Part shown: positions 1 through 10,961 of the stretch, one piece after another | Position numbering within the stretch: the stretch's first letter is position 1 | Layout: every line of letters begins with the position of its first letter | DNA from: Fragilariopsis cylindrus CCMP1102 | Taxonomy: Eukaryota > Bacillariophyta > Bacillariophyceae > Bacillariales > Bacillariaceae | Assembly: GCA_900095095.1 (NCBI GenBank) | Contig: FMBT01000369.1 | Location: forward strand, 62,001 to 126,000 | Direction: 5' to 3' | DNA: 64,000 nucleotides | The notes under the pieces: model-generated | What the model was told of the DNA's origin: nothing | What the model saw: only the letters and a program-made list of their open reading frames with translations | The model's database searches: none | Translations under genes and position numbers: made by a program

Positions 1-348
1 ACGAGGTGGTGGTGGTGGTGGTGGTTTACAAATAGTGATATTGTAGGAAACACTTGGACGACAACGTGGAGGCGATAATGCAGTATTAGGAATTTCGTTT
101 TCATCGTGGTAACAGCAGCTTGGTGTGCCATTGTCATTATTCGTTGAAACAAGAATTGTCATGTCAATTTGTAATGCATTCGTAGGTATGCGCATTTCAA
201 AATTACACGATACAACTCTTGGTTTTTTTGTGTGTCGTTGCTGTCGCTGTTGCTGTGAATAACCAATCACTGTAGAATCCATAAATTTCCTTCGGCAAGA
301 AGAAGACGGTGACGATGCTGATGACGACTTTGATGAGTAGCTTGTCAT
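1..348 (-). CDS. Hypothetical protein, N-terminal part (runs off window)
   Basis: An ATG on the minus strand at 348-346 opens a frame of 116 codons that reaches the window edge without a stop. The start is Ser-rich (MTSYSSKSSS), followed by a Gln/Arg stretch. A less repetitive stretch with several Cys residues follows (VVSCNFEMRI, GTPSCCYHDE, CRPSVSYNITIC), then a polyproline run at the edge. The Cys-containing part does not look like random low-complexity sequence, which supports a real gene. I do not recognise the family and there is no visible signal peptide. The ORF could also be the first exon of a longer gene. Confidence 0.5.
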   Translation of the reverse strand, partial: MTSYSSKSSSASSPSSSCRRKFMDSTVIGYSQQQRQQRHTKKPRVVSCNFEMRIPTNALQIDMTILVSTNNDNGTPSCCYHDENEIPNTALSPPRCRPSVSYNITICKPPPPPPPR

Positions 349-1379
349 TTTTGTTCTTCCTTTCTTGGCTTATCCAGATTATTGTTCTATTAATGTGTTT
401 GTATTTGTATTTGTGTGCCTTTTTCTTCTTAGATATTCAAGTTTGTTTGCACAGAACATTGGCATACGATTGATTGTATTTTACAGTCTTTTATCAGAAA
501 TTTCAAAGCGAAAGGTAACGCGTGAATTGAGTTGACAGCGAATTTCGCTGTCATAATATCTTTCATTTATGAATGAGGAATTCTAATGAACCGCTATTTA
601 CTTTTATCGCGCTTATAGGGTCAAAAATTCGCGCTGATCTTGATGATACCACCTTAAGTGAAGTCGAACATTCTTCACATTTGTCATTTGTGAATGAGGA
701 ATTCTAATTAACCTTACGAAGTACGTGTCGATATATTTTTCTGATTGTTATTATTTGAACAATTTATGGCGTGATGCTATAATTTGAAGAAGTCATTCTT
801 CTGATTTCAACCCATTGCCATAACAAAATAGTAACTTTAAAAACGAAATACCTTTTCCCTCTAATTAATCGAAACACAAAAGAAAACTTTTATTCTCGCG
901 CAACACCCATTCAACTAACTTCACATGCCTCATGAGACGACATGGATTGAAAAAACGCGACATGACATGATCATTTTTTATTTGTGGTGCTGCTAAAGCT
1001 AAAATGAGTTGTTATTCAAACAAAATCTAATTTACCCGAAATATCTTGTGCGAAAGTTGTATAAGCGAGTACTAAAGAAGAATAGACATAGTACAACAAT
1101 CTACAAAGCATAAATAAAAAATGGGTCGTTGATTGAACAAAATCCGATTATGACGAAATAACTACATGTCAGAAACATCTACTAGTAGTATGCGAGCGCC
1201 TATCATGATTGAAACTGCGAAGCAGCCCGGGTACACGGCATAAAAGTATTAGTCCTGAACACAACATTGATAAACAAATAGGATTAGGCCAAACAGCAAT
1301 CATTTAAAGGACGAAATATCACCCCACACAGCTCATTATATTTACTTTGAACTAACTGTTCTCCAAGTTCAGCACATGG
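349..1379. other. Intergenic, no gene seen
   Basis: AT-rich spacer without a convincing ORF. A 26-base near-identical direct repeat containing GAATGAGGAATTCTAAT occurs near 569-596 and again near 691-717. Nothing else is supported here. Confidence 0.5.
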
Positions 1380-2270
1380 TTGTTGGACAACCTTCACCTA
1401 CCAAAGTTTCCAATAAGTGTACATCAAATACTGAAGTAGCAGCAGCAGCAGTTTCTGTTGTTGTTTCATACAATTAATTGTCTAGTTGGCAGGAATCAAT
1501 AGGAACCAGCATGAGCCAGAAGTAGATCCACAAGTGATATACCATTATTATTATTATTGGACTACCTTTACATACACACACTCTTCTTAAGAATAGCACA
1601 ACAAATTCTAATATCAAAGGAGCAGTTATTGTTGTTGTTCATAATATTGTGTGTTGATTGATAGGAATAGATAAGAAGAAAATCAGCATGCAGTGCTTAG
1701 GAGTGGCTAGCTAATAGATCTTGTAACGGTCATACTGTGCAACAGGAATCGAATGGATCCACAAGGTATTGATATAAGACCAAATATTGCTGGACTGCCT
1801 TTTACATTACATGCAAAATTCTACAAGAAGTGCACACCTAAATTCTCACACAACAGTTGTTGCTGTTGTTGTTTCATACTGTTTGATTGACAGGACAAGC
1901 AGCAGTTGTCCTTGTATCTGATATTATTATTATTGTCTTGTCATGCTGATAGTAGGAACAGAAAACACAACATTTTATGATCATGCACCAGTACTAGGAG
2001 TGGATCCACTAGTACAAGTGATATATACCAATATTGTTGTACCACATTTACAAGCAAGAGTTTACAAGAAGTGTCCAGCAAATTTTCACATCATCAGCAC
2101 TTGTTGTTATTGTTGTTGTTGTTGTTTCATTAGCATACATCATGAGCTGATCCGCCAGTGATGGATCATATACCAATACTATTGAGTAACCTTTACATGT
2201 CATGACAGTTTACAGCAAATAGTACAACAAATTCTCACACAGCAGCGCAGCATAGCAGTCATTATTACTG
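1380..2270. repeat. Degenerate tandem array, units about 150-245 bp
   Basis: Four diverged units recur in the same order. Each has a GGATCCACNAG-like box followed by GATATA and ACCAATATT (near 1525, 1758, 2003 and 2150), a CCTTTACAT box, a TACAAGAAGTG or TACAACAAATTCT box, and a TGTTGTTGT run. Spacing between equivalent boxes is about 235, 245 and 150 bases. The 72-codon ORF inside (1943-2161) is the reading of one unit with its (TGT)n run and is not treated as a gene. Confidence 0.6.
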
Positions 2271-2754
2271 TTTTATATACACTTGAATTCACTCAATCTC
2301 CGTGCTTTGTCTCGTCAAATTTAAAACGCACGGTTGTTATGCTAACGCAACTCTCAGTAACAACCTCGAGGGTAAGGATCATGACGGACGTTGACGTACT
2401 TCCCTGAAGTCTGCCTAACGTTACCGTAACTTACTTTCACTCGAATTCACGAATAATGCATTCAACTTCAATCTTCAATGACATCTAATTTCGAATTCAA
2501 TAGATCAATATATATTACCGATAGGACAGAGACGAGATATATGGAGATAGTGACAATACTATACGTAGGCTGAAGAACCAATCAATTGTGAACAAACAAA
2601 CCAAGAAAAGCAAAGAACACAATTAGCAACAAACGGAAAAATAAAAACGAACAGAAACACGCAAAATAGAACACACAAACGATAATACTTCGAAGTAGTA
2701 AATAATACATAGGTCCTACATAGAATAAATAATACATAGTATACTGTACAGAAA
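2271..2754. other. Upstream region of the 2755 gene, nothing specific
   Basis: No ORF with non-random composition. The last bases before the next start codon contain TACTGTACAG, a motif that recurs in many spacers of this window. Confidence 0.35.
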
Positions 2755-3423
2755 ATGATACGGACACGAAAAAATAATAAATCTCGTTTTGATAATACTA
2801 TTACGAGGAGTAATAAGACTAGTAGTAGCACTACGGAACAGCAACGTAGTAGTAACAAATATGGTAATAAGAAAAAAATTAGTTACGAACGATTACTATT
2901 ATTCTGTTCTATTTTTATTATATCTTATCTAATTTTTGGGCGGATTATGCCGGGAGATGAGGATGGAATGACGAAATCTACTACTACTACCACTAATGCT
3001 AGTAATAGTGTTCGAGTTGGTTTGAAAAATGCTGGTGCTACTGCTGGTGCTGCTGCTGCTAAATCTACTGACGACGACGACGACGACGATGATGATGATG
3101 ATGACAATACGTCCGCTGCTGCTAGAGCGAATATTGACGCTGCTGCTAATGCTGCTGCTAATGCTGCTAAAGCTAAATCTAAGGATGATGACGACGATGA
3201 TGATGACGATGACAATACAGCTGGTGCTGCTGATGCTGCTGCTAAAGCTAAAACTAATGACGACGACGACGATGATGACGATGCTAAAAAGAAGCAGATC
3301 GATGATGACGACGTTGTCGATGATGATGGAAATTCGTCTAAAAAAAAGAAGCAGATCGATGATGACGACGTTGTCGATGATGATGGTAATTCGTCTAAAA
3401 AGAAGCAGAAGAATACAAAATAA
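2755..3423 (+). CDS. Acidic single-pass membrane protein, Asp/Ala/Lys repeats
   Basis: A 222-residue ORF from an ATG. Residues 1-45 are basic and polar. One hydrophobic helix at about 46-62 (LLLFCSIFIISYLIFG) looks like a signal anchor. The rest is low complexity: three blocks of 8-12 Asp residues separated by Ala/Asn/Lys stretches, then two near-perfect 18-residue copies of a KKKQIDDDDVVDDDG unit at the C-terminus. A type II topology, with the acidic part in the ER or Golgi lumen or outside the cell, is inferred. Highly acidic secretory proteins occur among mineral-associated proteins, but this alone does not assign a function. The antisense frame is also open (Ser/Leu-rich) and is regarded as a shadow. 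Confidence 0.55.
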   Translation: MIRTRKNNKSRFDNTITRSNKTSSSTTEQQRSSNKYGNKKKISYERLLLFCSIFIISYLIFGRIMPGDEDGMTKSTTTTTNASNSVRVGLKNAGATAGAAAAKSTDDDDDDDDDDDDNTSAAARANIDAAANAAANAAKAKSKDDDDDDDDDDNTAGAADAAAKAKTNDDDDDDDDAKKKQIDDDDVVDDDGNSSKKKKQIDDDDVVDDDGNSSKKKQKNTK

Positions 3424-3706
3424 TAATAGTATGTATTATTTGATTTAAATAACGTACTAACGCGAATACAGAATACGAGTCTACCGTCAGCACGCACTAG
3501 AGGGCGCATAATAGTACGGGTACCCGTAGGATCTGGCACAAAGAAGACATTGGTTCATAATGTACAATAAGATAGATATGGATATACAACTAATCTATAG
3601 AAAGTACAGTACATCGTTTGTTGCCACAAATATTTTGATAATTCCCTTTATCGGACTGGTATCGGGGTTTCGCCTTTAGTATTGGATATCTTCGCTTCGG
3701 ACTAGT

Positions 3707-4201
3707 TCATTTTCGCATTCTTCGTCTTTTTCTTTCAGATTCTTGTTCTTCTGCCGCAGTCGTTTGGATGCGTTGTTTCGCCCAATCTGCCATCACTATA
3801 TTGTATTCATGTCTTAATCGGAACTCCCTTTCAAGGAAGATTTGCTTCTCTTCTAAATCGGCATCCTTCCACATTTGTGCGATGATTATATTAGACACTT
3901 CCACACCATCATCATCATCATTCTTATTATTATCATCCATGTTTTTGTCTCGAAAATAAGCCCTTTTCGACTTCATATAAGATTGGAATGCAGACATCGG
4001 CCGTTTCGGTGCTTCTTTTGGATCCATATAATGAATCGGCATCCATTTCTTCGTTGCAGGGATCTTCCACGACGACGGATATAGTGATATGTTTCGTGAT
4101 CGTCCCCTCTCACAGAAGCGAGCAGACTTGTCGTTTCTCTCCATCTCTTCCCATTTCACCCGTTTATCATCGGGTAATGCTTTCCAAGCCTGTGAGACCA
4201 T
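3707..4201 (-). CDS. HMG-box protein, one complete and one partial box
   Basis: A 164-residue ORF. The second part carries a typical HMG box start (DPKEAPKRPMSAFQSYMKSKR), an Asn/Asp insertion, then VSNIIIAQMWKDADLEEKQIF and a basic tail (SERKRRRMRK). HMG boxes bind and bend DNA in chromatin. Residues 1-30 (MVSQAWKALPDDKRVKWEEM) match the second half of another HMG box, so the ORF begins in mid-domain. The frame continues upstream for eight codons (LSTKEVAS) to a TAG at 4226-4228 that could be the last bases of an intron. I could not find the missing first half of the box between 4230 and 4560. The model is therefore either the last exon of a longer gene or a 5'-truncated copy. An in-frame ATG ORF near 4520 (minus) is a possible but unproven first exon. 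Confidence 0.65.
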   Translation of the reverse strand: MVSQAWKALPDDKRVKWEEMERNDKSARFCERGRSRNISLYPSSWKIPATKKWMPIHYMDPKEAPKRPMSAFQSYMKSKRAYFRDKNMDDNNKNDDDDGVEVSNIIIAQMWKDADLEEKQIFLEREFRLRHEYNIVMADWAKQRIQTTAAEEQESERKRRRMRK

Positions 4202-4228
4202 ACTAGCTACTTCTTTAGTCGATAGCTA

Positions 4229-5836
4229 TGCCATGCGCAATAAAGTACATCAAATACATGTGATCAATTACAGGAAGAAGAGTATAAATGAGTGAAAGAA
4301 GAAGAAGATGTATTCGAGATATGAGATGGAAGACAATGATTGTTGCGCTTCACATGCGACGTACATTAGAAGGACGCAACGGGGTAGTATTGGTGCGGGA
4401 AATAACACCCGATTAGTATTGTATTCATATGCTCACATTATTGTCACCTCCTTCCATATTAGCGGACAACTCCTCCGCCCATATATAATCATGCTTCCGT
4501 TTTGTTGCTGAAGCTTTCATGTCTGAGATGCATAAAATTCTTTGATCTCTTTTTCTGTGATTTTAAACTTTCTTAATCTTTATTAGTTGCATTTTGGTAT
4601 ATTATAGCCAGTAATGTTTCACGAATAAAACAAGTTTGTGAGAGCCTTTGGACTGTTTTCTTTTGGTACAGTACAACTGTATGTTTCTGCTTTCATTCGC
4701 AGATTGAAGAATTCTAATCAGTGCATTCCTTCCTCATCGTGCATTCATCGTGCTTCACTGTGCTTGTGTCTGAAGCCTGTCTAGCATGTGCCAATGTATT
4801 TGTTGTTGTTGCTGTTGGATATTCATGAGCGATGAATTTCTGTATATGACGATAGTGCTCACAAATTTTCAAATGAGTAAAATGTACGTGTACAAGTACT
4901 AGTACGTCGATCTCGTCTCATTTTTTCTCTCATTCTCAACAGTAAGTTTTTTTTTGACATAAAATATCCGTTAAGTTAGTCTTGATCGATCTTCGTTAGA
5001 CTATTCTTTCTTTTGATATATACTAATGTGCCAGCAAGACATAACGCAACTCTCCTCATTATTCCTTATCTTATTTAAACCTCCGCCATGCTAATTAATT
5101 ATCAGGCCTTTTTTTAGATTGAACTACAGTACTGTGCTTTATTCTTCTTTTACTGTAGATTGAACCACTGTACTTTATTCTTCTTCTTTTAACAGCCTTG
5201 CGTTTCATTCCGGTTTTCTAGTGAGATACAGTAGAGCGAAAACGGCTAGATAAGTCGATAAAATCATAATAACCAATCGTGAATAGTAATTTAAGCACAA
5301 AAGAAGCACCGTCACCGAAAGTTGATAAGCAGAAAGCAGTTCTTGTGTTCCCGCAAGCAAGCAAGCAAGCTACGTACGTGTTGCTATCTACTGTATCTAG
5401 AGGACGGCAGTAGTTCTTGTTCTTTTTACTCAATCATTTTCTTTAATAACCTCATTGAGTGCAGTTGAAGCAAGTTCCTTTTTATTGTCTCTTACCAAAT
5501 ATTGCAATTATAAGAGGGGAGCTGTTTTAAAAGAAATCCTTATTTTTTGATCGCGAGGTTCCATTAAGTAAATAATTAATGAAAGGCTTATGTGTAACGT
5601 TATTATTAATTTGTCTACAATAAAATTTAATTTTTTTTTGTTAGTATTTTGCTATCGAATAATCGTGAATCCACGAATGGCTATTTTGAGTGGAGTATCA
5701 CGCGATCAGTATCGGAGCCTATTATTACCATAGTGTGTATGGAAACAGTAATCTTCAACGTAATTTCGTTTTGTTCAAGCCAAAAAAAAAACCCAATAAT
5801 ACTGGACCCGTATTTTGAGTGAAGTATCATTTTTTT
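4229..5836. other. Long spacer with short duplications
   Basis: No credible gene. A direct duplication of about 36 bases (TAGATTGAAC, then ACTGTGCTTTATTCTTCTT) lies at about 5117-5190. ORFs of 60-76 codons here have no family features or biased composition. Confidence 0.4.
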
Positions 5837-5992
5837 TATGACCCCTGCCGTATTTACCATTCAGATTTATTCTATTCAGTATCGTATGTATGACCCCTGC
5901 CGTATTTACCATTCAGATTCATTCTATTCAGTATCGTATGTATGACCCCTGCCGTATTTACCATTCAGATTTATTCTATTCAGTACCGTATT
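5837..5992. repeat. 52-bp tandem repeat, three copies
   Basis: Units beginning TATGACCCCTGCCGTATTTA start at 5837, 5889 and 5941 and are nearly identical (one or two substitutions). An inverted version of the start of the unit (AGGGGTCATA) follows at about 6022-6031. The array lies about 260 bases upstream of the silaffin-like gene. Confidence 0.85.
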
Positions 5993-6250
5993 TAAAATAC
6001 AATATTATACTGTATGCTGCAGGGGTCATAGAAAAAACTTATTACCCCTGGTATGCTGAATAACGTGTATTACTTGATAGAAGCGATACTACTTTATTCA
6101 AGTTTGTCATGTAACGATACGAAAGTAAAAATGAAAAATCATCACCTACTGTACACTGTGCTGTGCTCACTTTATTCTCTAACATAAAACGATAACAACT
6201 AAAGATAAAATAGAAAAAATTATCAACTCCTTTCACTCTACTCTTTCAAC

Positions 6251-6850
6251 ATGTTGTTCAAATCTACTCTCATTATTACTGCCTTATTGGCAACTGTTGC
6301 AAATGCTGCTATCTTAGACAATGATTCATCTGTCGTTGCTGCATCTGTTGAACAAGAAAGAGTTTTGAAACCAAAGAAGTCCAAGTCCAAAGCAACAAAG
6401 AATACCAAGTCACCAAAGACACCAAAGAATACCAAGTCACCAAAGAAGTCCAAGAAGTCCAAGAAGAAGTCCAAGGATAAGAAAGGAAAGGGTATGAAAG
6501 CAACACAAGCTCCTACTACCACTCCTACTGACTTCGTCACTCCTACCGCCAATCCTACTGCCAGTCCAACTGCCAGTCCAACCGCTTCTCCTACTGCTTC
6601 TCCAAGCGCTACTCCAAGCGCTACTCCAAGCGCTACTCCTACTGGTACAGCAACCGCTACAGCAACTGGTACAGCAACTGGTACAGCAACTGGTACAGCG
6701 ACTGGTACAGCAACTAGTACAGCAACTGGTACAGCAACTGATACACCAACTACCAGTCCAAGTGTATCATCATATCCGTCTTCAGCACCGTCTGAATCAC
6801 CATCTGAATCTGGCGCGCCAAGTACTAGTACTTCCTCCGGGCAACGCTAA
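6251..6850 (+). CDS. Silaffin-like secreted Lys-rich / Ser-Thr-Pro repeat protein
   Basis: A 199-residue protein. Residues 1-19 form a clear signal peptide (MLFKSTLIITALLATVANA). A short acidic propeptide follows and ends in an R-x-L motif (ERVL, about 36-39), the type of site cut in diatom silaffin precursors. Residues 40-80 are a lysine-rich KSKK/SPKKSK segment. From about 85 the sequence is a Pro/Thr/Ser/Ala repeat region (SPTASPTASP, then TGTATGTATG) rich in potential O-glycosylation and phosphorylation sites. This order matches silaffin-type silica-matrix proteins, which act in the silica deposition vesicle; these are known by composition rather than sequence. The last seven codons and the TAA lie inside the terminal inverted repeat of a transposon-like element starting at 6831, so the present C-terminus is insertion-derived. 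The function is inferred from architecture only. Confidence 0.75.
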   Translation: MLFKSTLIITALLATVANAAILDNDSSVVAASVEQERVLKPKKSKSKATKNTKSPKTPKNTKSPKKSKKSKKKSKDKKGKGMKATQAPTTTPTDFVTPTANPTASPTASPTASPTASPSATPSATPSATPTGTATATATGTATGTATGTATGTATSTATGTATDTPTTSPSVSSYPSSAPSESPSESGAPSTSTSSGQR

Positions 6851-7178
6851 ACGCGCAGGGGGCTATCGCCTGAAATTTTGAGCGTTATTAACACGCTATC
6901 ACTCAAAAAACTAAAAAATGCCCAAAAAATAACTAGCAAATACTAGTAAAACTATACATCATTCAAATGTGTGCAATTCTATCAATAATCAATATCTTTC
7001 AAAATTTGAAGGTTCCATCTAAACTGTTATTCTACACAGATTTCATATATCAACATCCATAACGTTATATATTTCCTGCTGAAATAGGCATTCTGATAGA
7101 CCAAATTAGCATGTGTTTATTACGCGTAAAAATTAACACACGATAGTCCCCTGCGCGTTTAGCGTTGCCCGGAGGAAG
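6831..7178. mobile_element. MITE copy 1 (TA target site, 348 bp)
   Basis: Inverted ends of about 35 bases: CTTCCTCCGGGCAACGCTAA at 6831 and its complement ending at 7178. Both are flanked by TA (6829-6830 and 7179-7180), the target duplication typical of Tc1/mariner-derived Stowaway-like MITEs. There is no transposase inside. The ends match those of the copies at 12102 and 36353, but the interior differs and is longer. The left end overlaps the stop codon of the silaffin-like gene. Confidence 0.88.
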
Positions 7179-7261
7179 TAGTAGTTAATAGTACTACTAC
7201 TACTACTACTACTATTGTGTGGAATAAATATTGTTATGTAGTATATATAATGCATTCAATT

Positions 7262-8962
7262 TCACCATAAATCATCAGAATCAACAGTTATTTCATCATA
7301 TTCTGCGTATCCATGATCATCTCCATCGTCTTTGGCGTCGTCCTCCGATCCTTCCACTACGATCTCATACTCTCCTTCTTCTAATACTTCTAATACTTCT
7401 AGTACTTCTTCCTCTACTACTTCTTCTTCTTCATCCTTATCATCATCCTCGTCCTGTATAACTATTTCATTTTCATTATTATTACGCTCTTCCTCTATGA
7501 TTTCTATTAATTCTTCTTCTCCTCCTCCTCCTCCTCCTCGTCCTCCTCCTTCTCTACAACCACTACCACTACCAAACGAAGAATAGATACTACTTCCCTG
7601 ATTTATTCTGCTGCTTTCGCTGATAGTTTTATTGTTACTGTTTCTATAATCATCATCATTATTGACATTATTGACATTAACATTGACATTATTGTTGCTT
7701 TCATTATTCTCTTCCTCTATAACATAGTCACTATCATTATTATCATCATCATCATCATCATCATCATCATTAGAGCTATTAATGAAACTAATTTGATTAT
7801 TTTGGTTTTGGTTTTGAATCCTATTACTGATGCAGTTATTATGCCGTAGTTGTTGGGACGATGATGATTGTTGTTGTTGTTGTTGTTGTTTTTGTCGTCG
7901 TTGATGTAATCTACTGATCCGTCGTCGTCGATGATGTGATGACGACAACAATGACAATACTAAGGGGGTATTAGTAGTAGATGTAGTAGTAGTAGTTGTA
8001 GTAAAGAGATCTACTACTACAACCTGCTTATTATTCTTTTCCTCATCTTTATTGTCGTCGTCGTTATTGATGGCATCATCATCGACGTCATTGAGTAGTT
8101 CGCTGTAATCATTATCATAATTGTCATTATCATTTTCATTGTCATAATCTTCTTCTAAACTTGATATTGATCCAACTGAACCTAAATCATTTAATGAAAA
8201 TGCAGATTCGAGAGTATGAATACTCATATCTCGTCCTTCGATGATACTGTTATCATTATCATTGTCATTTTGATTATTATCATCATCATCTGAGTTATTA
8301 TTACCTTCTCTACCACCATAAAATGATGACGAGCAACTACAGTCATCATCATCGTCATCATCATCACTACTACAACTTTCTTCTACTACTACTTCCTTAT
8401 CAGAGGAACACAATTGTCTTTTTGGCAGTGGTACTTCACTATCATCCGAATAATAGGTATGTTCAGTATAACATGATTCAATAGAATGTGTACTACTGTT
8501 CGTCTGTAATAGTCGTCTGCTTCTGCTGCTGCTTGTCGAAGACAATGCCATAGTATTAATATTATTATTATTTTCATCTCCATCATCATTATTCGCACTA
8601 CTATTACTATTATTAGTTTCACTACAACGATCAACACTATTGCCGTCAGATAATCGATGAAGACGTATTCGATGATGTGAGGTAGAGGCGCCACCTGTCA
8701 ACATTCCGTTATTGTTGCTACTATAAGGCATTTTACCATTATTATTATTACTATCGTTTTCATTATCATTATTAATATTGGAAGATGTCATGTTGAATAA
8801 TTTTTCGACAATTGATAGGCCTATATCGTCATTCGTCATTTTCTTTAATATTGACTTTGATGTTGAAGATAATGATAATGATGGAATTGTAGTTGTAGGA
8901 CTAGTATTAGGATAGGATGATATTGCTTTTATTAGTACTACTGATGTTGGCAACGACGTCAT
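7262..8962 (-). CDS. Hypothetical low-complexity Asn/Asp/Ser/Glu-rich protein
   Basis: A 566-residue ORF starting at an ATG (8962). The N-terminal third has some ordered sequence (DDIGLSIVEKLFNMTSS, RIRLHRLSDG, STHSIESCYTEHTYYSDDSE, MSIHTLESAFSLNDLGSVGS). The rest is runs of Asn, Asp, Ser, Gln and Glu, including a Gly/Glu block and a C-terminal acidic stretch ending in YAEYDEITVDSDDLW. There is no signal peptide and no recognised domain. The patchy conserved-looking pieces within disordered linkers suggest a real, mostly disordered regulatory or nuclear protein. The antisense strand is also open in places, which is expected from triplet repeats. Confidence 0.5.
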   Translation of the reverse strand: MTSLPTSVVLIKAISSYPNTSPTTTIPSLSLSSTSKSILKKMTNDDIGLSIVEKLFNMTSSNINNDNENDSNNNNGKMPYSSNNNGMLTGGASTSHHRIRLHRLSDGNSVDRCSETNNSNSSANNDDGDENNNNINTMALSSTSSSRSRRLLQTNSSTHSIESCYTEHTYYSDDSEVPLPKRQLCSSDKEVVVEESCSSDDDDDDDDCSCSSSFYGGREGNNNSDDDDNNQNDNDNDNSIIEGRDMSIHTLESAFSLNDLGSVGSISSLEEDYDNENDNDNYDNDYSELLNDVDDDAINNDDDNKDEEKNNKQVVVVDLFTTTTTTTSTTNTPLVLSLLSSSHHRRRRISRLHQRRQKQQQQQQQSSSSQQLRHNNCISNRIQNQNQNNQISFINSSNDDDDDDDDDNNDSDYVIEEENNESNNNVNVNVNNVNNDDDYRNSNNKTISESSRINQGSSIYSSFGSGSGCREGGGRGGGGGGEEELIEIIEEERNNNENEIVIQDEDDDKDEEEEVVEEEVLEVLEVLEEGEYEIVVEGSEDDAKDDGDDHGYAEYDEITVDSDDLW

Positions 8963-9656
8963 TATTATATATCGTCTCTTCTCACTCTCTTTTCTTCTTC
9001 TTCTTCTTCTTCTCGACTACTCGACCCAGCCGTAGTGTGGTATAGTTGAGTGAAGCTCAATAATAAGCTGAGCGATGATGATGATAAATATGTTATGTCT
9101 ACACTGCTTTTGACTTCTCCGTCTTGTACAGTATCTCATTATTTCTTTTGAAGCGAAGCATTATTACTGTACGTAAGCATTTACAATACTAGTACACAAT
9201 ACTTTTAATTCCCGAATACCGATTTCATATTATAAACAAAAGTCAAGAAGAATACAACATCGACAAGATTAGACTACTTATGCCCCCATATCACGTTCGA
9301 ATTCTGACACAAGAATTATTTAGGGTCAAGATTTTTAAATTGTGAATTCCATAATATTTTAAGTTGGCGTGTTACTGAAGAACGGGCGGACGGACGGCTC
9401 TCATCAATACAGTACTTATCAGAACGCATTTGTTCATTCATTCACCTCACATATCAACAGGTCATATTCACAACACATCACGTACATCCAATCCAATCCA
9501 ATCCAATTGAATGAATCAATCGAATCAAATCAAATCGAATCAATCACATCCCCCAAGCTAAGTAGCTACAGCAATTGTCGTAATTGTGTTTCGCTCGATC
9601 AATCAACGAGAGTAGTGAATCAAATAGTAGAGAGAGAGAGAGAGAGAGAGAGAAGT
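8963..9656. other. Divergent spacer with AATCC/AATCG and (GA)n repeats
   Basis: This spacer separates two divergently transcribed genes. It contains AATCCAATCC / AATCGAATC pentamer runs at about 9488-9548 and a (AG)12 tract at about 9629-9653 directly before the start codon at 9657. The upstream in-frame extension to 9369 starts with TTG and is composed of these repeats, so it was not used. Confidence 0.5.
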
Positions 9657-9675
9657 ATGTCATCATCATTATCAG

Positions 9676-9709
<34 letters not shown>

Positions 9710-10961
9710 CAGTAATCACGACGAAGAAGAAACTCCATCTTCTACCGAAGAAGGAGACGAAACAAGCACAACAACTATTACTGCAAATACAACAAGTGCT
9801 ACAACTGCTGCATATACAAGTACAAATACAACTACTGCTATAATATCAAAAAATGATTTAATGGAATTAATAAAAGCTGTGAAATTTGCCAATCCAGACT
9901 ATTCCCAACGTGATGTCTATAAAGAAATTGTCAATGAAATACCGATCAAATTTCCACAATATTCCTCCAGTGTCAATGACACAACGATAACATTAAATGA
10001 TATCAAGAAAGTATGGAAGAAGGCTGTCCTACTTCCACTACAACAACAACAAAATCAAAGTGATAATAATAATAATGATTTAGCAGAACGATTACGTAAA
10101 ATGAATACAACACCAGAAGTATATACAATCGGTGTGAGTAGTGGTGTTGGAAGTGGAAGTGGAACGGGTAGTAGTAGTAGTACTGAAACAACAACCTCAG
10201 CAAGTGCTGCAAAAGACTATATTGAATTATACTTGAAACAACTTCTCGTAGAAGAAAAAGAAAAATCAAGATTGATTTTACAAGATTATGTACATGTATT
10301 TTTAGATGTACCAGCAGATTCCTCCGGATCAAAACCACATCAAGCATTAATTAATTTCCAACAACCAACTAAAACTAAATCATCATCGTCTATTACTACT
10401 AGCAGTGAGAATAAGAAAAAAACAACTGGTGGAAGTAAGGGAAACAAAAAGAAGGGTGGTAATCGCGGTAAAAAGACGACAACTGCTGCTACTGCTACTG
10501 CAGTTGTTGTTGCAGTAGAATCATCACCTACACCATCACCACTACCATTTGATGATGCTATTATTATTAAGATACAAATGGCTGCACCACTAACCAATGA
10601 TGAAAATGAGATATCAATTAAACATCCAATGTTATTATATGATAAAGAACGTAAATATAAAACATTTATTCATCCAAATTCAACATTAACATCCACATCC
10701 ACATCAGATCATAATTTAGAAGAAGAGAGTACTAACAACAATAATAAGAATGACAGTAATAATAATGATGATGGATATACAAAAATATCAAATTGGATAA
10801 ATACAAATGGTATTGGTGGTGTATTAGGATCATCGGGTGGTACAAAAGCATATTTTTATAGTCGACTAACAGAAATAGAAACTAGTAGTAATGGTAATGG
10901 TCAACAACGTATATTAAGTATTTATGTAAAAGAATTAGCACCATCCAAACAAGAATGGTAA
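9657..10961 (+). CDS. Conserved-looking hypothetical protein, probably nuclear
   Basis: A 434-residue model starting at the first ATG after the (GA)n tract (MSSSLSDEQQQQ). After a poly-Gln and acidic lead, residues about 65-125 form an ordered helical block (DLMELIKAVKFANPDYSQRD, then LNDIKKVWKKAVL). A middle block (YVHVFLDVPAD) is followed by a Lys/Gly-rich basic linker. The C-terminal part (IIIKIQMAAPL, KHPMLLYDKERKYKTFIHP, GVLGSSGGTKAYFYS, LSIYVKELAPSKQEW) also looks folded. I recall similar helical plus KAYF / LAPxQxW arrangements in stramenopile proteins that often carry a MYND finger; none is present here. The function is not known. Confidence 0.6.

Noticed and set aside
2925-3539. Minus ORF of 204 codons, Ser-rich
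   Set aside because: Antisense of the Asp/Ala repeats of the 2755 gene; the plus frame has the membrane helix and ATG context.
9369-9656. N-terminal extension of the 9657 gene
   Set aside because: It starts with TTG and translates simple repeats (RERERE, SNQIES); the ATG at 9657 is used.
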